64,000 nt of DNA from Brucella tritici (GTDB lineage: Bacteria; Pseudomonadota; Alphaproteobacteria; Rhizobiales; Rhizobiaceae): positions 62,001 through 126,000 of the forward strand of contig NZ_WBWA01000008.1 in the NCBI RefSeq assembly GCF_008932295.1, in the 5' to 3' direction. A program made the translations under genes and the position numbers. This document shows positions 1 through 6,979 of the stretch, piece by piece. Position 1 is the stretch's first letter. Every line of letters begins with the position of its first letter. The notes under the pieces were generated by a model. That model saw only the letters and a list, made by a program, of their open reading frames with translations. It searched no databases and had not been told where the DNA came from.

Positions 1-21
1 AGTGGAGGACTGCTGCACCGA

Positions 22-47
22 ATGTTGTACCGCTTTCAGTACAACAT
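22..47. repeat. Perfect 9-bp inverted repeat in the putative island end
   Basis: ATGTTGTAC (22-30) and GTACAACAT (39-47) form a perfect inverted repeat with an 8-base spacer. It sits 53 bases inside the presumed element, on the far side of the dusA crossover. Its place would suit an accessory binding site of a recombinase or an operator, but nothing in the sequence decides between these. Confidence 0.4.
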
Positions 48-99
48 CCTTCAAGAAAATTCTCTTAACTAATTGCTTTAAATAGATAATCTTACCCCA

Positions 100-120
100 A
101 TCAATCCAATCGATCATGGG
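100..120 (-). other. Candidate attachment site in dusA
   Basis: Read on the minus strand, these 21 bases encode the PMIDW(I)D stretch of DusA, after which similarity to DusA is lost. The 5' end of dusA around this motif is an established target of a family of tyrosine recombinases. I infer that this is the core att sequence at one end of an integrated element. The exact crossover cannot be placed without the other end or an uninterrupted relative. Confidence 0.55.
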
Positions 121-450
121 CGCAACGGCAAAGCGCACATCCGGATAGTTGCGTTTTTTTGATTTTATTTCAGTCATTTATACAACAATCCTGAGAATGC
201 GATTCAGTCGCAATCGGCGCTTTCGGCATTTATTTAAATTCGGAAGGGTGCCAAAAGCCACAATTGATCGAAATGATCAAGTTTCGCCAATATTGCAGTC
301 GCCCCTCAATATAGTGAGCCGAAGCTAATTTTCATACCCGATGCGGGAACAGTATCTGCTCCAAAGACTGTCTTCTCACCCAATAAACATTATGATCGAT
401 CACAGAAGCATGCTCCCGATTCTCATCTGCGTAGTTAAAGGAAATTCGAC

Positions 451-1134
451 GTGACCTCCTTTTCCCCTTTCGGCAAATCATTCGATGCGTTTCTGTTCGA
501 CATGGACGGCACGATATTGAGTTCCATCGAAGCGACCGAACGTGTGTGGAGCGAATGGGCCATACGCCATGGCATTGATCCAGTCACATTCCTGCCGACG
601 ATCCATGGTGTCCGGGCAGTTGAAACCGTCCGCCGTCTTGCTCTGCCGGGCGTGGACCCGATCCGCGAGGCGGAGATATTGCTTCAGGCCGAAATGGCGG
701 ATCTGGACGGCATTGCACCTATTGACGGCGCATATGACTTCCTCAGTTCATTGCCGCAAGACCGTTGGGCAATCGTGACCTCGGCACCACTTGAACTTGC
801 TACCCGTCGCGTCGCCGCAGCAGGACTGCCGATGCCGAAGACCATCGTTTCTGCCGAAGATGTGGAGCGTGGCAAGCCAAGCCCCGAATGTTTCCAGCTT
901 GGCGCGAAACGACTTGGTTTCGATCCGCATAATTGCCTTGTGTTCGAGGATGCGCCAGCCGGTATCGTTGCAGGAGAAACTGCCGGTGCGAGCGTTGTCG
1001 TAGTCACCGCAACGCACCCGCATTCCCCAAAGACATCCCATCTGAGCATTGACAGTTATCGCTCACTGCAGCTCGACATTCTGGATGATGGCAGACTGGC
1101 GCTGGAACCGACCACGCCAATCTCGGTAGTTTAG
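451..1134 (+). CDS. HAD-superfamily phosphatase (sugar/polyol phosphatase-like)
   Basis: A 227-residue haloacid dehalogenase-type hydrolase with a cap domain. Motif I is DMDGT, with the nucleophile Asp17 and the acid/base Asp19. Motif II is the threonine/serine of IVTSAP near residue 110, motif III the lysine of GKPSPE, and motif IV the EDAPAGI stretch near residue 170. The HGVRAVET segment in the cap and the general layout resemble glycerol-3-phosphate and 2-deoxyglucose-6-phosphate phosphatases. The substrate cannot be read from the sequence. The start is the GTG at 451, preceded by AAGGAAA. The gene stands alone, divergent from the dusA fragment, and meets phnM tail to tail across a short inverted repeat. 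Confidence 0.85.
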   Translation: MTSFSPFGKSFDAFLFDMDGTILSSIEATERVWSEWAIRHGIDPVTFLPTIHGVRAVETVRRLALPGVDPIREAEILLQAEMADLDGIAPIDGAYDFLSSLPQDRWAIVTSAPLELATRRVAAAGLPMPKTIVSAEDVERGKPSPECFQLGAKRLGFDPHNCLVFEDAPAGIVAGETAGASVVVVTATHPHSPKTSHLSIDSYRSLQLDILDDGRLALEPTTPISVV

Positions 1135-1135
1135 A

Positions 1136-1178
1136 GCATAATCCGACCGGTGCCAAACGAGGACGATCAAGATTATGC
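1136..1178. terminator. Inverted repeat between convergent genes
   Basis: GCATAATC (1136-1143) pairs with GATTATGC (1171-1178) between the stop codons of the HAD gene and phnM. There is no T-run, so it may be a weak bidirectional terminator or one copy of the short GCATAATC hairpin family also seen at 25198-25241. Confidence 0.4.
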
Positions 1179-1179
1179 G

Positions 1180-2319
1180 CTAAATAACCCGCCGTCCCTC
1201 TCGCCAGACGGTGCGGATGATCGGAACGTGATCAGCAATCTGCACCCGGACCAGATCAGCCCGCTTGCCGGCAACGATCTCTCCGCGATCATCCAGCCCT
1301 ACCGCTTTGGCAGGGTTGGCGGAAACCAGACGAATGGCTTGCGGCAGCGAGATGTTTTCGGCGACATCAGCGAGAAAGAACGCCGATTGCATCATGCTGG
1401 CCGGAATATAGTCCGACGATATGATGTCGAGATTTCCGGCCTCCGCCAGTTCGCGCGCGGACACATTTCCCGAATGTGAACCGCCGCGTACGACGTTCGG
1501 CGCTCCCATAAGCACCGACATCCCGGATTCTTTTGATGCCTTCGCTGCCGTGTGTGTCGTGGGAAATTCCGCGACCCTTATTCCCTGCGCCTTTGCTTCC
1601 GCGACATGCTCTGGCGTCGCATCATCGTGGCTTGCCAGAATAACGCCGCGCTGGTGGCACAATTCGGCAATCGCCTTGCGTGTCGGCGCGGAATATTGCT
1701 GGGACTGCCCGATACGCCGCTCGCAATAGAGCCGGAATTCTTCTTCCGAGAATTTCAGCTTGCGGATGAAATAGGTCTTGTAGGTTTCGATATCCGTAAA
1801 CTGCCGCTGCCCCGGCGCGTGATCCATCAGCGACACCAGCCTGACCAGCGCCTGATTGCCAAACTGTTCGAAGGCCGGAAGGCAGTCCGGCGCCGAAACC
1901 TCGCAACGCAAATGCAGGAAATGGTCGGCGCGCAGACGGCCCGCATCGCGGCCTTCTGCAATTGCCGACGATAGCTTGCGCATATCGTCAATGCCCGTCT
2001 CGGCGTCGTCATCAAAGCCAATGCGCAACGCATCGAAAACGGTCGTTATCCCGGAAGCGGCAATCTGTGCGTCATGCGCCTGCACGGCGGCAATCGGGTT
2101 CCAGCGCACCTTCGGGCGCGGCGCATAGTGTCCTTCGAGGTGATCTGTGTGCAGTTCCACCAGTCCGGGTGTCAGGAAGTCGCCTTCCATATCCTCGCCG
2201 ACACTGGATGCGCCAGCGGAGATATCGGCGATCCTGCCGTCAACAAGCTTCAGGGAACCGAGAACGACATCGTCGGAGAGCACGATGCGGGCATTGCGCA
2301 GAACCGTTTCATTTCCCAT
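1180..2319 (-). CDS. phnM: Alpha-D-ribose 1-methylphosphonate 5-triphosphate diphosphatase
   Basis: PhnM releases pyrophosphate from ribose-1-phosphonate 5-triphosphate in the carbon-phosphorus lyase pathway. The 379-residue protein is an amidohydrolase-fold enzyme. It shows the metal-binding motif GLVELHTDHLEGH near residues 53-65 and ILASHDDATPEHV near residue 229. It ends with the usual composite beta-domain motif GEIVAGKRADLV. The length matches the family. The gene lies 3 bases downstream of the DUF1045 gene, so the two form one transcript running leftwards. No other phn gene (phnG to phnL, or transport) is in this window, so the rest of the C-P lyase pathway must be elsewhere or be absent. 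Confidence 0.9.
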   Translation of the reverse strand: MGNETVLRNARIVLSDDVVLGSLKLVDGRIADISAGASSVGEDMEGDFLTPGLVELHTDHLEGHYAPRPKVRWNPIAAVQAHDAQIAASGITTVFDALRIGFDDDAETGIDDMRKLSSAIAEGRDAGRLRADHFLHLRCEVSAPDCLPAFEQFGNQALVRLVSLMDHAPGQRQFTDIETYKTYFIRKLKFSEEEFRLYCERRIGQSQQYSAPTRKAIAELCHQRGVILASHDDATPEHVAEAKAQGIRVAEFPTTHTAAKASKESGMSVLMGAPNVVRGGSHSGNVSARELAEAGNLDIISSDYIPASMMQSAFFLADVAENISLPQAIRLVSANPAKAVGLDDRGEIVAGKRADLVRVQIADHVPIIRTVWREGRRVI

Positions 2320-2322
2320 TGC

Positions 2323-3054
2323 TTACGGCCTCCCAACCGCTCGTGAGGCCCGAGCAGACGCTATCTTGCCGCCTGTCAGAGGATGCAGCGAATGAATCTC
2401 GAAAGGAGCCCCTTTCTCAGGTTCCACGAACAGAGCGAGATTCGCAACCTCTACGGCGTCATCCAGCAGCGGCGTGAAAAATTCGTCCAGCGTCCGCTCC
2501 ACGCGAGCGCGGTCCTTCTCCTCCACCGGGCCGGTCAGAGTCATATGAAAGCGGAACTCGTCGAAAACATAAGGATAGCCCCAGCGTTCGATATTGTGGC
2601 GCTGTGTCTCGCTGAGACGCTCCGGTCGCCGCTTTGCAATTTCCGCCTCGGTGAGCGGTGCGCGAAACCGGTCGAAGGCAACCACAACATCATTGGCAAG
2701 CTGGTTCAGCTCGGCAACCGGCTCTTCCGGCACGAGAGCGAAGAACGGGCCAATTGCGTGCAGTTTCAGACGGGGAATAACGACCGGCGATGCCGACGAT
2801 GCAAAATGCATCAATGCGGAAAGCAGGTCGTTTTCGGTGTGTTCTTCATCCAGCCGGAAGGGAGCCTTCATCGTCGCATGAAAGCCATAACGGCGCGGCT
2901 CTTCCGTCAGCTTGGAGATTTCGTCGGTCGCGAGCGAGCGAATCGCTGGCATCTTGACCGGCCCGCCGCTGAACGCATTGCGTCCGAGCCAGTTTGCGGC
3001 AACCTTAAGAAGCGCATCACTGGATGGCGGCGTGAAATAAATCGCATAACGCAT
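2323..3054 (-). CDS. DUF1045 phosphonate-metabolism protein (2H phosphoesterase superfamily)
   Basis: A 243-residue protein of the DUF1045 family, which is usually encoded beside phn genes. It carries the two H-x-T motifs typical of 2H phosphoesterases: HATMKAPF near residue 59 and HMTLTGPV near residue 170. These enzymes act on cyclic or nucleoside phosphodiesters. In phosphonate loci a role in processing cyclic ribose phosphate intermediates is plausible, but the exact reaction is inferred. The ATG at 3054 opens with MRYAIYFTP. The gene is followed at once by phnM, which supports shared function and co-transcription. Confidence 0.8.
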   Translation of the reverse strand: MRYAIYFTPPSSDALLKVAANWLGRNAFSGGPVKMPAIRSLATDEISKLTEEPRRYGFHATMKAPFRLDEEHTENDLLSALMHFASSASPVVIPRLKLHAIGPFFALVPEEPVAELNQLANDVVVAFDRFRAPLTEAEIAKRRPERLSETQRHNIERWGYPYVFDEFRFHMTLTGPVEEKDRARVERTLDEFFTPLLDDAVEVANLALFVEPEKGAPFEIHSLHPLTGGKIASARASRAVGRP

Positions 3055-3285
3055 GTCAAATCCTTAGGCGAGGTTCGCTACACAACGTCAGCAGAACTCC
3101 AAAATATCAGGTAATGCATCGTGCTTTTAAAAAGCTATCCCGATTTTGAGGGCGATGCGGTCGGCGGATGCTTACACAATGAATGTGGCAAGTCGATAAA
3201 GGCCACATGACAGTACCCACAAACCAATTTTACATAGCGGCAAATTAGTATAGGCGTTAGCCCCATTGGAAGTGAGGAGACTGAC

Positions 3286-4203
3286 ATGGGCGGATTTGCG
3301 TCTATCGGCGAATGCATGATCGAGCTTTCTGGCAATGAAGGCGATCAATGGCGCATGGGTTTTGCGGGCGATACGCTGAACACTGCCTGGTACATGCGGG
3401 CGCTGACGGAAAAATCCTACCCTGTCGAGTACGTTACCGCTTTCGGCGAAGACAGCTTTTCGCAGAAGCAGCGCGTGTTCTTGACGTCGAACGGTATCGG
3501 CATCGCGCACAGCCCCATCATCGACGGACTTCACCCCGGCCTTTACGCAATCACGCTTAACGGTGCGGAGCGCTCCTTCACCTATTGGCGGAGCGACGCC
3601 GCGGCACGGCGTCTGGCCAGCGACCGCGCAGCCCTGGAAAAAAGCCTGACCGGCCGTGACATCATCTATTTTTCGGGCATTTCGATCGCCATCATCCTGC
3701 CTGAGCATCGCGAGACGTTTTTCGACGTCCTGCGGGAATGCCGTGCAGCCGGTTCGCGAATCGCATTCGACCCGAATTTCCGCCACCAGCTCTGGCCAGA
3801 CCGGAAAGTTGCGCAGGAGATCATCAGCGAAGCCATGCGCATCGCGGATATCGCCCTGCCTACATTCCCCGACGAACAGGCGCTCTTTGGCGACAAGGAT
3901 GCCAGCACCTGTGCAGATCGCCTTGCCGCACTCGGCGTGAAAGAAATCGTCGTCAAGGACGGCACGGAACCAGCTCTGGTCGTCTCTGGCGATGAAAGGA
4001 CGCTTGTACCGTCCGTCGTGGCGCAAGCCGTGGACACTACCGGCGCTGGCGACAGTTTTAACGGTGCCTATCTTGCTGCACGTCTGAACGGGCTTTCTCC
4101 GGTGGAAGCCGCCCGCAAGGCGCATCTGGTTGCAGCGCGTGTGGTCGAGATACGCGGCGCGCTCGCTCCGATGGAAACCGCACGCGCCGCTTTTGCTGAT
4201 TGA
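3286..4203 (+). CDS. kdgK: 2-keto-3-deoxygluconate kinase (PfkB family)
   Basis: This enzyme phosphorylates 2-dehydro-3-deoxygluconate with ATP in pectin and hexuronate breakdown. The 305-residue ribokinase-fold protein shows the N-terminal GECMIEL strand, the substrate-binding GFAGDTLNTA segment, FDPNFR in mid-protein, and the ATP-site signature DTTGAGDSFNGAYLA near residue 250, whose second Asp is the catalytic base. The ATG at 3286 is well supported by GAGGAG eight bases upstream. The stop codon abuts, without a spare base, the stop codon of the convergent epimerase gene. Sugar specificity is inferred from family likeness and could be another keto-deoxy sugar. Confidence 0.83.
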   Translation: MGGFASIGECMIELSGNEGDQWRMGFAGDTLNTAWYMRALTEKSYPVEYVTAFGEDSFSQKQRVFLTSNGIGIAHSPIIDGLHPGLYAITLNGAERSFTYWRSDAAARRLASDRAALEKSLTGRDIIYFSGISIAIILPEHRETFFDVLRECRAAGSRIAFDPNFRHQLWPDRKVAQEIISEAMRIADIALPTFPDEQALFGDKDASTCADRLAALGVKEIVVKDGTEPALVVSGDERTLVPSVVAQAVDTTGAGDSFNGAYLAARLNGLSPVEAARKAHLVAARVVEIRGALAPMETARAAFAD

Positions 4204-5241
4204 TTATTTTTCGCGTGAAAAGCTGAAATGGCTGGTCTGGGCGTAAATCTCGCCCGGACGTAATATTGCCTGCGGGAAATAGGAATATTCCAGCGATCCC
4301 GGCCAGACCTGCGGCTCAAGGCAGAATCCTGCATGTTTTCCGTAGGGCTTGCCCATCAGGCCAATACAGTCATTGGCCATGGTATTGCCTGCATAGAACT
4401 GAACACCCGGCTCCGTCGTGGAAACGTCGAGGCGAATACCGGAACGAGCGCCCTTGACCGACGCGCATGGGCGTAATGGTCCCCGCGCTGCGGTCATGCA
4501 GAAATTGCTGTCATATTCGACCTGACTGCCGTTTTCCTCGAAGCGAATCGGACGGAATTCCCGGAAATCATATGGCGTTTCTTTGACCGGCAGAACGCGT
4601 CCGTCCGGAATGAGAGCGTCGTCGACGGGCATATAGGCATCGGCTTCGATCTTGAGCTGATGATCGAGGATATCGCCCTCGCCGCCATCATCCAGATTGA
4701 AGTAGCTGTGATGTAGCAAATTACAGACCGTTGGCTTGTCGGTCACTGCCTCCAGCCGCACGATGAGCGTCCCATCGCCTGTGAGCATATAGGTGCAGCT
4801 TACATTCAGGTTGCCGGGAAAGCCCATCTCTCCGTCAGGCGCCACTGTCGCAAGCGTCACGAAATCCGGACCGTTTCCGGTGATCTTCCAGACACGGTTG
4901 CCAAGCCCCTTGCTGCCGCCGTGCAGGTTATGAATCCCCTGAAAATTCGGCTCCACCTCGTAGGTCGTTCCGTCCAGATCAAACCGGGCGTTGCGGATGC
5001 GATTGGCCGAACGACCTGCAATCGCGCCCAGATGCGGTGAATGGGCCGGATAGTCGGCAAAGTCGCGATAGCCGATCACCAATGGAGCCGCATGGCCCTC
5101 CATGCGCAGATCCTGAATGGCCGCGCCCCAATTTATGATCCTGGCCGTCAGCGGGCCGTTGGAGATCGTGAGCCGGTGAACCGCCTGCCCGTCCGGTGCA
5201 TATCCAAAGATTTCCGAATTCACTTTTGCCTGCCTGTACAT
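4204..5241 (-). CDS. galM: Aldose 1-epimerase (mutarotase)
   Basis: The enzyme interconverts alpha and beta anomers of aldoses. The 345-residue beta-sandwich protein contains GRSANRIRNARF near residue 77, the NLHGG motif with its substrate-binding His near residue 107, the HHSYFNL motif with the catalytic-acid His near residue 178, and the C-terminal FCLEPQVWP stretch carrying the catalytic Glu. Length and motif order fit GalM. It is a single-gene unit reading leftwards. The convergent KDG kinase gene ends exactly where this one ends, so both lie in a small sugar-utilisation neighbourhood. Confidence 0.9.
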   Translation of the reverse strand: MYRQAKVNSEIFGYAPDGQAVHRLTISNGPLTARIINWGAAIQDLRMEGHAAPLVIGYRDFADYPAHSPHLGAIAGRSANRIRNARFDLDGTTYEVEPNFQGIHNLHGGSKGLGNRVWKITGNGPDFVTLATVAPDGEMGFPGNLNVSCTYMLTGDGTLIVRLEAVTDKPTVCNLLHHSYFNLDDGGEGDILDHQLKIEADAYMPVDDALIPDGRVLPVKETPYDFREFRPIRFEENGSQVEYDSNFCMTAARGPLRPCASVKGARSGIRLDVSTTEPGVQFYAGNTMANDCIGLMGKPYGKHAGFCLEPQVWPGSLEYSYFPQAILRPGEIYAQTSHFSFSREK

Positions 5242-5441
5242 GATGCAGCGATGAGATGCTCATGAAGCCGTATCATTGTGCGGGACGCAAGATACATCGT
5301 GATCAAATAATGATTTTTAGCCAATCCTGATCGAGCCCACGAACAAGTAGTTTTCACACTATTTTCTTTGCAAGAACCAATGATATTCTGGGTCATAAAT
5401 TGCTGATTATTATCACGAAATACTAAATTAGAGGCTTTTCA

Positions 5442-6200
5442 ATGAAATCGAATTTCCAGAAAGTCATGCCTTATATTTTTAGTGAAGAAGGCGGATACGC
5501 AGACAATCCTGCCGATCCCGGCGGTGCGACCAATATGGGTATCACCATCGCAACCCTGTCTGCGTGGGACGGACATCAGGCGTCGCCTGAAGATATACGG
5601 GAAATGACACAGGCAACTGCGACTGAAATCTATCAGGCGCAATTCTGGAACAAGATCGACGGAGATAATCTGCCCTCCGGCATTGACTACGCCCTGTTCG
5701 ATTTTTCGGTCAATTCAGGTCCAGCACGCGCGGCAAGGATGCTGCAAGGCATTCTGGATATGCCCGAAGACGGGATAATTGGCGCACAGACGGTTGAAGC
5801 CGCCAATATGCGGTCCGCTGAAGAGGTCATCGATGCATTGTGCGACGCACGCGCATCCTGGCTGCAAGGCTTGTCCACAGCATCGACCTTTGGAAAAGGC
5901 TGGCTTGCCCGCGTCGAGCGCGTGCGTTCTCGTGCTCTGGCGCTCGCCGCAAAGTCGCCAGTCACCCACATGGCAGAACCGGTGAAGGATATCGCACCCA
6001 AGGCCCGTCAGAGCGACATTGCCGTCACATCTGTTTTGAAGCATCCAGAAGCTTTGGGGACAATGGGGAGCGTGGCATCGGGTGTGGTGGCAATTGCATC
6101 GGGGAATAGCCCAGTGCAATACGCTCTGGCAATTGTGATGATTGCTTGTGCTGTGGTTGGTCTTTGGTACTTTGTCAGGCGGGTCAGAAACGAACCTTGA
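5442..6200 (+). CDS. sagA: Membrane-anchored muramidase, GH108 family (SagA-like)
   Basis: A peptidoglycan-cleaving lysozyme of 252 residues. The N-terminal GH108 domain (about 5-95) has the signature EEGGY with the catalytic Glu16, then DPGGATNMGIT. A peptidoglycan-binding segment follows (about 95-165, FSVNSGPARAARMLQ and DGIIGAQT). After a linker, one hydrophobic segment near 222-245 ends in RRVRNEP, which fits a C-terminal tail anchor with the basic end in the cytoplasm. There is no N-terminal signal peptide. Brucella SagA is a muramidase of this type that helps assembly of the VirB type IV secretion system and is known from this genome neighbourhood. I infer orthology. The same fold occurs in phage endolysins, but no phage genes are nearby. 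Confidence 0.75.
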   Translation: MKSNFQKVMPYIFSEEGGYADNPADPGGATNMGITIATLSAWDGHQASPEDIREMTQATATEIYQAQFWNKIDGDNLPSGIDYALFDFSVNSGPARAARMLQGILDMPEDGIIGAQTVEAANMRSAEEVIDALCDARASWLQGLSTASTFGKGWLARVERVRSRALALAAKSPVTHMAEPVKDIAPKARQSDIAVTSVLKHPEALGTMGSVASGVVAIASGNSPVQYALAIVMIACAVVGLWYFVRRVRNEP

Positions 6201-6238
6201 GCCTGCCGCAACAACTCAGTTTTGAGAATATTTCCAAA

Positions 6239-6406
6239 ACTAGTGGATTGAATTTTACGTTTGATACCCATCCGATATGAATCCCGTTTCAAACGTCAAA
6301 ATCGAAAAATCCACTAGATTCATAAAGTTACTAGTGGTCTTTTTGCTTCCGACATTTGCTCAGCGCTCATATCCGAGGGATGCAAATGTCGGAATCAGAC
6401 CACTAG
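6239..6406 (+). repeat. 168-bp composite palindromic repeat, copy 1
   Basis: Two imperfect palindromes, each about 77 bp and each bounded by CTAGTGG and CCACTAG, are joined by about 14 bases. The first (6240-6316) contains ACGTTTGA and its complement; the second (6331-6406) contains CCGACATTTGC and GCAAATGTCGG. Near-identical copies lie at 19668-19835, 44545-44712 (reversed) and 61167-61335 (reversed). The element has no coding capacity. Its character recalls the Brucella Bru-RS palindromic repeats, but identity with them is not established here. Confidence 0.85.
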
Positions 6407-6455
6407 AGTTTGTCTTTATGTTGCGCTTCGCGCGTTGCGCGCCTTATATGCGCTT

Positions 6456-6485
6456 TTGAAAGCTCGGTGCTTATGAAAGTAATAT
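6456..6485 (+). promoter_or_regulatory. Candidate sigma-70 promoter of the acpXL operon
   Basis: TTGAAA (6456-6461), 18 bases, then TAATAT (6480-6485). It would start transcription near 6492, giving a leader of about 85 bases before the acpXL start at 6577. It is the best match between the repeat and the gene. Confidence 0.45.
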
Positions 6486-6576
6486 GACTTTCCCTATCAC
6501 CGGAAAAACGCTAGATACGCGCAAACAGTCAGATGCGTGCCAACTGTGGCACCGCCATGAATAAAGGAATCGAAAC

Positions 6577-6858
6577 TTGTCCTCTACTTTTGACAAAGTC
6601 GCCGACATCATCGCCGAAACCAGTGAAATCGACCGTGACACCATCACGCCAGATAGCCACACCATCGACGATCTGGGCATCGACAGCCTCGACTTCCTCG
6701 ACATCGTCTTCGCTATCGACAAGGCTTTCGGCATCAAGATTCCGCTTGAGCAGTGGACCCAGGAAGTCAACGAAGGCAAGGTTCCAACCGAAGAATATTT
6801 CGTGCTCAAGAATCTCTGCGCGAAAATCGACGAGCTGGTTGCAGCCAAAAAAGGCTGA
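6577..6858 (+). CDS. acpXL: Acyl carrier protein AcpXL for very-long-chain fatty acids
   Basis: AcpXL carries the 27- or 28-carbon hydroxylated acyl chain that LpxXL transfers to lipid A in rhizobia and brucellae. The 93-residue acidic protein has the phosphopantetheine site [10 protein letters not shown], with the modified Ser at about residue 33. It is longer than housekeeping ACP (about 78 residues), as usual for AcpXL. It starts with TTG at 6577, preceded nine bases earlier by AAGGAAT. It is the first gene of a unit that continues with two ketosynthase-family genes, a dehydrogenase and lpxXL. Confidence 0.92.
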   Translation: MSSTFDKVADIIAETSEIDRDTITPDSHTIDDLGIDSLDFLDIVFAIDKAFGIKIPLEQWTQEVNEGKVPTEEYFVLKNLCAKIDELVAAKKG

Positions 6859-6979
6859 CCCGGCACATAATATGGCGGTATTGAGGGGTGGACAGAAATG
6901 TTCGCCCTGATTCCGTTTCTGGTAGTGCGAATTTTTCGCTTGTCAGAGCAGTCTCAGCATCGACGGACAAACGGGACCC

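Larger units (their letters stand above)
1..177 (-). pseudogene. dusA: 5' fragment of dusA (tRNA-dihydrouridine synthase A), interrupted
   Basis: DusA reduces uridine to dihydrouridine in the D-loop of tRNAs using FMN. Reading leftwards from the ATG at 177, the protein opens MTEIKSKKRNYPDVRFAVAP and continues MIDW, which is the family's N-terminal signature (in intact DusA followed by TDRHCR). Here the frame continues as IDWGKIIYLK and stays open to the window edge, but the sequence no longer resembles DusA. The match therefore ends at about residue 24. The break lies where a known family of integrases inserts islands and prophages into dusA. I infer that this is the displaced native 5' end of dusA, still with its own promoter region, and that the AT-rich DNA from about 99 down to 1 belongs to an integrated element. 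The rest of dusA should lie at the far end of that element, outside the window. Confidence 0.72.

Noticed and set aside
5442-6200. Muramidase considered as part of a prophage lysis cassette
   Set aside because: No holin, spanin, structural or integrase genes nearby; flanked by core metabolism and lipid A genes.
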